Shown piece by piece: positions 58,038 through 64,000 of a stretch of DNA of 64,000 nt (its first letter is position 1; every line of letters begins with the position of its first letter). The position numbers and the translations under genes were made by a program. The stretch comes from Proteromonas lacertae (taxonomy: Eukaryota; Sar; Bigyra; Opalinata; Proteromonadidae), in contig NGBS01001173.1 of NCBI GenBank assembly GCA_002245135.1, positions 1-64,000 of the forward strand, in the 5' to 3' direction. The notes below the pieces were generated by a model that did no database searches, had not been told where the DNA came from, and worked only from the letters and a program-made list of their open reading frames with translations.

Positions 58038-61000
58038 ATGTCTACAGAAGAAGAGAACAATCCTAAACCAATTACAGCGGTGCAAACAGTAGAAGATGAT
58101 TCGGATGATTCCGATGAAAGTGAAAATAAGAGTGAAGTAAATATTTTAGATGAGAAAGGACTAGATGAAGAAATAACACAATATATAGACCAAATAATCA
58201 GTTATGTTACATGCGAACTATATGGAGTAGATCTACCACCATTACCTGTATTTAGACCATTTAAGATTTCTAAATTATCTTCTTCATCTGAATCATTTAA
58301 TTCATCACCATTTGTTTCATCATCCTCAGGATTTGGTCAATCCAGTTTTGGTAGTAATAAAAGACAATCTGAACCACCACCACCTTCAAACAGTAATACA
58401 ACATCAAGAGGAGTGGGATTTTCAGCTTATGCAAATACCAATACTACAAGTTTTAATATATTCACAAATTCTAATAATAATGGTGGATCTTGGATTAAAA
58501 GTGATAATAATAATAATAATAATAATATATTCAAATCAACATCATCATTTGGAAATATTACTCCATCAAATAGTAGTGTTGTTAATAAAGATGATCATAT
58601 CGTGACAAATAATATTAAAAAGGAAAATAACGAATCAAATCTGTTTGGAGATACAAATGGCTTATTTGATGAAAATGAAAAACCAAAAGATATAAAAGAA
58701 ACAACTAAAGAAAAAGAAGTTAAAGAAAATCCATCATCAATTCCATCATCTACAACTACTTGGGGAATAAAAACAGATTATTCCAAACCCAAACCAACTA
58801 ATAATAATATTAATCCATTTAATATGTCAATTTCCTCATTAATATCTCAAAATGCATTGAAAATAAATGAAAATAAAAATGAAACAAAATCAACAACTCA
58901 GGTAAATATACCACCTCCATTACTAGATAATTCAAGCTGGTCAAACTCAAAATCTGGTTTAAGTTCAATCACATCATTATTAGGAAATACATCAACATCA
59001 ATAGAAGATATAATGAAACCGAAACAAACTCAAGGAGCTACAATTCAATGGAATATTGGAGGAGGAAGAAGTGTAAATAAAGAAAAAGAAGAAAAAGAAG
59101 AAGAAAAGAAAAATGCAGTTAAATCATCAACTTCTGAAGATAATAAAACACAAGAATCAGTTCAACTAAATGATTCAATATCAATGCAATCATCTCCACC
59201 TACATCATCATCATCATCATCATTTCCTTTACCAACTCCTCCTCCTCCTCCTCTTCCTCCAACAACAACATCAACACCAACTAAACCTACTACACCTCCA
59301 TTATCATTTGGAAGTTTATCTTTTGGTGGTAATAAACAATCAACACCTCCATCTTCTACATCATCAACCACAATATTTGGATCATCAAAGTTAGGATTTG
59401 GTTCATCTGGATTTGGTATAAATAAACAACAATCTGAAGCAACTCCACCACCTTCAAGTACTACTACAGCATCAACAGGAATGGGATTTTCAGCTTTTTC
59501 TAACAATACTTCAACTGGATTTAATGCGTTTACAAATAATAATAATAATGGTGCATCTTGGATTAAAAGTGGTAGTGATAGTAAAAGTGATAATGTTTTT
59601 AAAACTACCTCAGCTTTTGGCAGTATTACTCCATCAAATAATAGTGTTATAAATAATGATGATCAAATTGTAATAAAAAACAAAGATGAAGAAAAGAAAG
59701 AGAAAAAAGATAATAAGTCTAGTTTACTTGGAGATACAAATGATTTGTTTGATGAAAATGAAAAACCAAAAGATATAAAAGAAACAACTAAAGAAAAAGA
59801 AGTTAAAGAAAATCCATCATCAATTCCATCATCTACAACTACTTGGGGAATAAAAACAGATTATTCCAAACCCAAACCAACTAATAATAATATTAATCCA
59901 TTTAATATGTCAATTTCCTCAATGATTAGTGGTAATAGTGATAAAAGTAAAGAAACATCCGAATCTCCTCAACTTACATTATCATCGTTATTGAAGAAAA
60001 GTAAAGATGAAGATATAAAGAAAGTAGATACAAAATCTTCATTTGATTCAAAAATACCTACGACTACATCGATATCAACATCAACAAGTGGATTATTTAC
60101 TACCATCTCAACATCTACTTCAACTAGTGGATTATTTGGTTCATCTACATCAGCTCCACCACCTACAGCTTCAACTCCTCCTCCTCCTCCTCCTACATCT
60201 TTATCATTAACAACACCTTCAACAACATCAACAAATGGAAGTGGAAATGGCTTATTTAGTTCAAAACCTCCAGTTTCAGCTACTACTCCTCCTCCTCCTC
60301 CTCTTCCAGCTTCATCATCAACAACTACATCATCTTCAAGTAGTTTATTTGTTCCAAAACCACCAGCAACTTCATCATCAACAGCATCATCTTCAAGTGG
60401 TTTATTTGGTTTATCTAATCCACCTCCATTATTTGGTTCATCTACATCAGCTGCACCACCTACAACTTCAACAACATCAACAAGTGGAAGTGGTTTATTT
60501 GGTTCAAAACCTCCAGTTTCAGCTGCTCCTACTCCTCCTCCTACAACTTCATCATCAACAACCTCAACAAGTGGAAGTGGAAGTGGCTTATTTAGTTCAA
60601 AACCACCACCAACAACAACATCTTCAAGTAGTTTATTTGTTCCAAAACTACCAGCAACTTCATCATCAACAGCATCATCTTCAAGTGGTTTATTTGGTTT
60701 ATCTAATCCACCTCCATTATTTGGTTCATCTACATCAGCTCCAACACCTACAGCTTCAACATCATCTTCAGGTGGAATGTTCGGTTTACCTAATCCATCA
60801 CCACCAACAACAACATCTTCAAGTGGTTTATTTGGTTTATCTAATCCACCTCCATTATTTGGTTCATCTACATCAGCTGCACCACCTACAGCTTCATCTC
60901 CATCTCCATCTCCTCCTCCTCCTCCTCCTACAGCTTCAACAACCTCAACAAGTGGAAGTGGTTTATTTGGTTCAAAACCACCACCAACAAAAACATCTTC

Positions 61001-62611
61001 AAGTAGTTTATTTGGTATTAATCTCTCTTCATCTTCATCATCATCAGGAGGTTTCTTCTCTTCAAATCCACCACCACCTCCACCACCGTCATCATCAAAT
61101 CCAATTACATCAAATTGTGAAGAAATTATACCAGAGATTAGTGCTATTGATACTATTGACGAATGCTCAGATTTAGAATTTAAACCATTAAAAATATATG
61201 AATCTTATAATGAACTAAACAATCAACAAGATGAAGAAAGTGGTAGTGAAGTTGCTCAATTAATACCAAATTACGATAATAACCAAATGATTGAAATACT
61301 AAATCCGCATTTCTTCATTATTCTACACAATTCTGGAGATGATGATGAAAAATCTATAATTGATATTTTACAAGCAGAAGAAGTATATGAAAAACCAATA
61401 TTCAATATAAATGATGATAAGAATCTAGATACAACAAATTCCGATTTTACACCTGTCAAATATGAAGTAATGAACAGTTATGAGAAATTAAATTCACATT
61501 ATAAACAAATTATTATTAATTCAAATCAATCAAATATATTGCTAATAAAACAAGATGGAAAACAATCAATAATAATGAATTATGATTGTAATTCATTTGT
61601 AGAATCTATTATGAATGTATATATATATTATTTATTATTTTATTCTCTTCTAATTATGTATAGGATGAAGTATTGAATGAAGAATCATCAATTACAATTG
61701 AATCAACTGTTATTAATGATATTGTATTATCTCCATCAGGAAAATGTATAAAATAATATATTATAATAATATAATGAAAAATAGATTTTGCAGTATGTAG
61801 TGATAAAGGTGTAGAAATCTATTCATTTTCAAACAAAAACAATTTAGATATTTCAATACCACAAAAATATACAAATAAATACACATCATGTTGCTGGGAT
61901 TATAATGAAAAACAATTCTATATTGCTAATAATGAAGGTGAAATATACTGTTATTCTCTTACTAATAAAGATCCAATACATTATATCAATATGAAAAAGG
62001 CTGATAATAATAATGGTGAGAATATATCAATATTGAAATTATATTCATTGCCTGGTGTATTGGTGATTAATTATAATTATAATCAAGGTAATATAAACTA
62101 CAACAAAATCGATTTTTATGATATAAACAGTAAAACAGTTAAAGAATATGATTCAACGTTATATTATGATGTTGCTGGTGAATTACCACAATGTTTATAT
62201 TATTATTTCAGGTATATTCGTCAAAGAGATTTATTCATTTGTATGTGCGGTTATCAAGCCGGAGTTTGTGTGTTTCAACATATTGATAATGAATGGAAAT
62301 ATGCAGGATTAAGTGAATCATGTAATTATCAATTTTCTAGTGGATTTGGTGATGAAATACCTGAATATCCAGTTACTGTTATCTCTAATGTAGATTCAGA
62401 TGATCCAAAGTTAATTAGAAATTGTATTGTTCTTAGGACTTTTAAATTATTCGTATTGGATTTATATGATAAGAGAAATAATGAAAATATTATTCCAGTT
62501 CCTGAATGTGATGTAAAAATTGATTTTCCAAAACCAATGAAAAGTAATAATATTTCAAAACCATTAATACCAACACCATTATTTCCAAAACCAACAACAA
62601 CAACAACAACA

Positions 62612-62643
<32 letters not shown>

Positions 62644-64000
62644 ATCTTCATCATTATTTCCACCAAAATCAACTTCAACCTTTAAACCAACATTTAATCC
62701 AACAGTTAAACCGACTATATCTTCATCTAATAATACAAATACAAAACCAACAACTGTATTTTCTTCAATTCGATTAAAGTCTGAACCATCATCAATACCT
62801 CATCAACAACCAGAATCAATAACTTTGAAGATCAAACATCCAATATTATTTGAAGATAAAAAGAAATCTGAACCAATCAAAACAATCCCTCAATTAACAC
62901 CGAAATTAAATTTGGTTACTGATATTGATCCAAAAATTAAACCACCAGATTCTTTAATGTTATCTAATAGAGATAAAATGTTGTTTATTCATAATACATT
63001 TAAAGGAATCTTAAAGGAAATGGATAATATATTTACATCTACTGTTGATCCTTGCTTACTTGATAATACTGAGTTTATTGTTAATCATTTAATTGAGAAT
63101 AATAAAATAAGTGAAAAAATTGAAGAAATGAAGGATTGTGATTTGATTAAACAACAAGTAAAATCAATTACTAAAAAAATTGAAGATTTTGAAACTTATG
63201 TTGCAAGAATAGAAAAGACAAAATATAGTGGAAATAATAATGAAATATGTGAAGATTTATTACATACAATTCCATTTGATGCTTCTAATATGGTTCGAGA
63301 ATGTCAAATCTTAGTAAATGTATATATATTTTAATATTTATTTTATTTTTATTATAATAGAGAATTGATTGTAGATTAAAAAATATTGAAGATGAAATTG
63401 AACTATACAAAACATCTGCAAAAGAAGAGAATCCATTTGATAATACAAGCACTCGATTATATTTAAATAAAGCAAATGAATTAGCAGAAGAATTAAAGAA
63501 GCAATATCGTGATACAAAGGAAATGGCAAAGAAATTAAAAAGATTAGAAGATAATAGATTAAGAAAAGATAAATCAGTTCATGTGTTTGACTATAACAGT
63601 ATTATTCCATTATCAGTAAATGTTATACCTAAATATCCTAAAAAACAAATATCATTATTAAGAGATTATTTAAAGACAAAAATTAATAATCATACAGCAG
63701 TTAAACCAGAGAATTATAGTGGAAAAGATAAAGAGGATAAAGTAATAGAAAGTCACTATATTCATAAAGGAGTGAATGTTGAAACTGAGTTTGTATTTCC
63801 TAAAAAACCTGAAGCAACAACTGTTGTGAAGAAAATAGAAATTCCATTATCATCTAAAGCTATTCATAAAGAAACACCACCTCCATCTGTACCTCCTCCA
63901 ACATCATCATTATCATCATCATCTACTACAATGAAAGGAACAAATGATTATGGTGTAATGCCAATTGGTTCGACAAGCTCAAGTTCTAATATGTTTGTAT
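58038..64000 (+). CDS. NUP214: NUP214-like FG nucleoporin with N-terminal FG extension (3' incomplete)
   Basis: Nuclear pore protein of the cytoplasmic face. Start ATG at 58038; upstream in-frame codons lack ATG. Residues ~90-1030 are Ser/Thr/Pro-rich with many FG, LFG and GLFG repeats (GLFGLSNPPPLFGSSTS, SGSGLFGSKPP). From ~61169 a beta-propeller resembling the NUP214/Nup159 N-terminus begins: DLEFKPLKIYESYNELN matches human DFQFRALKKVRIF, and PQCLYYYFRYIRQRDLFI matches the human HYYLSYIEEWDLVL region. A (ACT)n-coded Thr run (62595-62643), predicted coiled coils (~62940-63570) and a second Pro/Ser-rich segment follow to the window edge. Introns at about 61617-61662, 61748-61785 and 63318-63360 splice in frame. 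In known NUP214 the propeller is N-terminal, so the long FG extension is unusual. Confidence 0.78.
58330..58838 (+). repeat. Internal duplication in the FG region, unit 1
   Basis: Similar to 59404-59921 (offset near 1,083 bases, 361 codons). The last 192 bases (58647-58838) are almost identical to 59730-59921, encoding LFDENEKPKDIKETTKEKEV and the following INPFNMSISS block. Confidence 0.85.
59404..59921 (+). repeat. Internal duplication in the FG region, unit 2
   Basis: Second copy of the unit at 58330-58838. The FG-rich 5' part has diverged (NKQQSEATPPPSS against NKRQSEPPPPSNS) while the 3' 192 bases are nearly unchanged, so the conserved piece was homogenised or is under constraint. Confidence 0.85.

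Noticed and set aside
59170-61176. His/Leu/Gln-rich frames on the plus strand within the FG nucleoporin
   Set aside because: They are shifted readings of Ser/Thr/Pro repeats; the FG frame alone has sensible motifs and continues into the propeller.
1-64000. CRISPR arrays, bacterial operons, riboswitches
   Set aside because: Gene structure is plainly eukaryotic with spliceosomal introns; no spaced direct repeats of CRISPR type were seen.

Overview
The window is nuclear DNA of a unicellular eukaryote. It is very AT-rich, genes are packed 100-600 bases apart on both strands, and coding regions carry long CAA (Gln), AAT (Asn) and TCA/ACA (Ser/Thr) runs. Almost every gene is cut by introns of only about 25-40 nt that begin GTAT(A/G) and end TAG. 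TAA, TAG and TGA are all used as stops and Gln is coded by CAA, so the code looks standard. SPAG6/PF16 and an ARL16-like GTPase indicate a lineage with motile cilia or flagella. I cannot place the organism further from sequence alone.

Region 1 (1-24.6 kb) is housekeeping-rich. It holds a broken Ig/SPRY-like gene at the left edge, an HxxxDG acyltransferase, the exosome helicase MTR4, a truncated pseudokinase-LRR gene, a bacterial-type S11 serine peptidase, an ASH1/SETD2-type SET methyltransferase, a prenylated poly-Q protein, the ER transporter SLC35B1, the divergent ciliary pair ARL16/SPAG6, a large Q/N-rich RGG protein, an SLC35A nucleotide-sugar transporter, an FkbM-type methyltransferase, an unknown polytopic membrane protein, ERH and eIF3m.

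Region 2 (24.7-36.3 kb) is one giant gene of about 3,800 codons. It encodes a signal peptide, about eight and a half tandem type-I periplasmic-binding modules (urea/short-chain-amide-binding type) and a GABA-B-like class C seven-helix domain. Ordinary class C receptors have one such ectodomain.

Region 3 (36.4-52.2 kb) is a mosaic palindrome. Outer arms of about 1.28 kb carry a tRNA-Gly(GCC) and the 3' half of an LRR gene. Inner arms of about 3.2 kb carry the 5' parts of two head-to-head genes for triple-CAP-domain surface proteins. Both arm pairs look essentially identical, yet the DNA between them has diverged or is not shared. Patchy gene conversion in a palindrome would explain this. The two CAP proteins share their ectodomains but have different tails; only the right one carries a PH-like domain.

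Region 4 (52.2-64 kb) has a SAM-domain/Cys-cluster protein, a long pseudokinase-LRR gene (best copy of a family with members at 7.6 kb, 36.7 kb and 50.9 kb), and a NUP214-like nucleoporin with an unusual ~1,000-residue FG-rich extension before its beta-propeller; it runs off the right edge.

Several well-conserved genes carry a single one-base frame break, most of them at homopolymers where one extra base would restore the conserved protein. Assembly indels are therefore at least as likely as true mutations for those genes.
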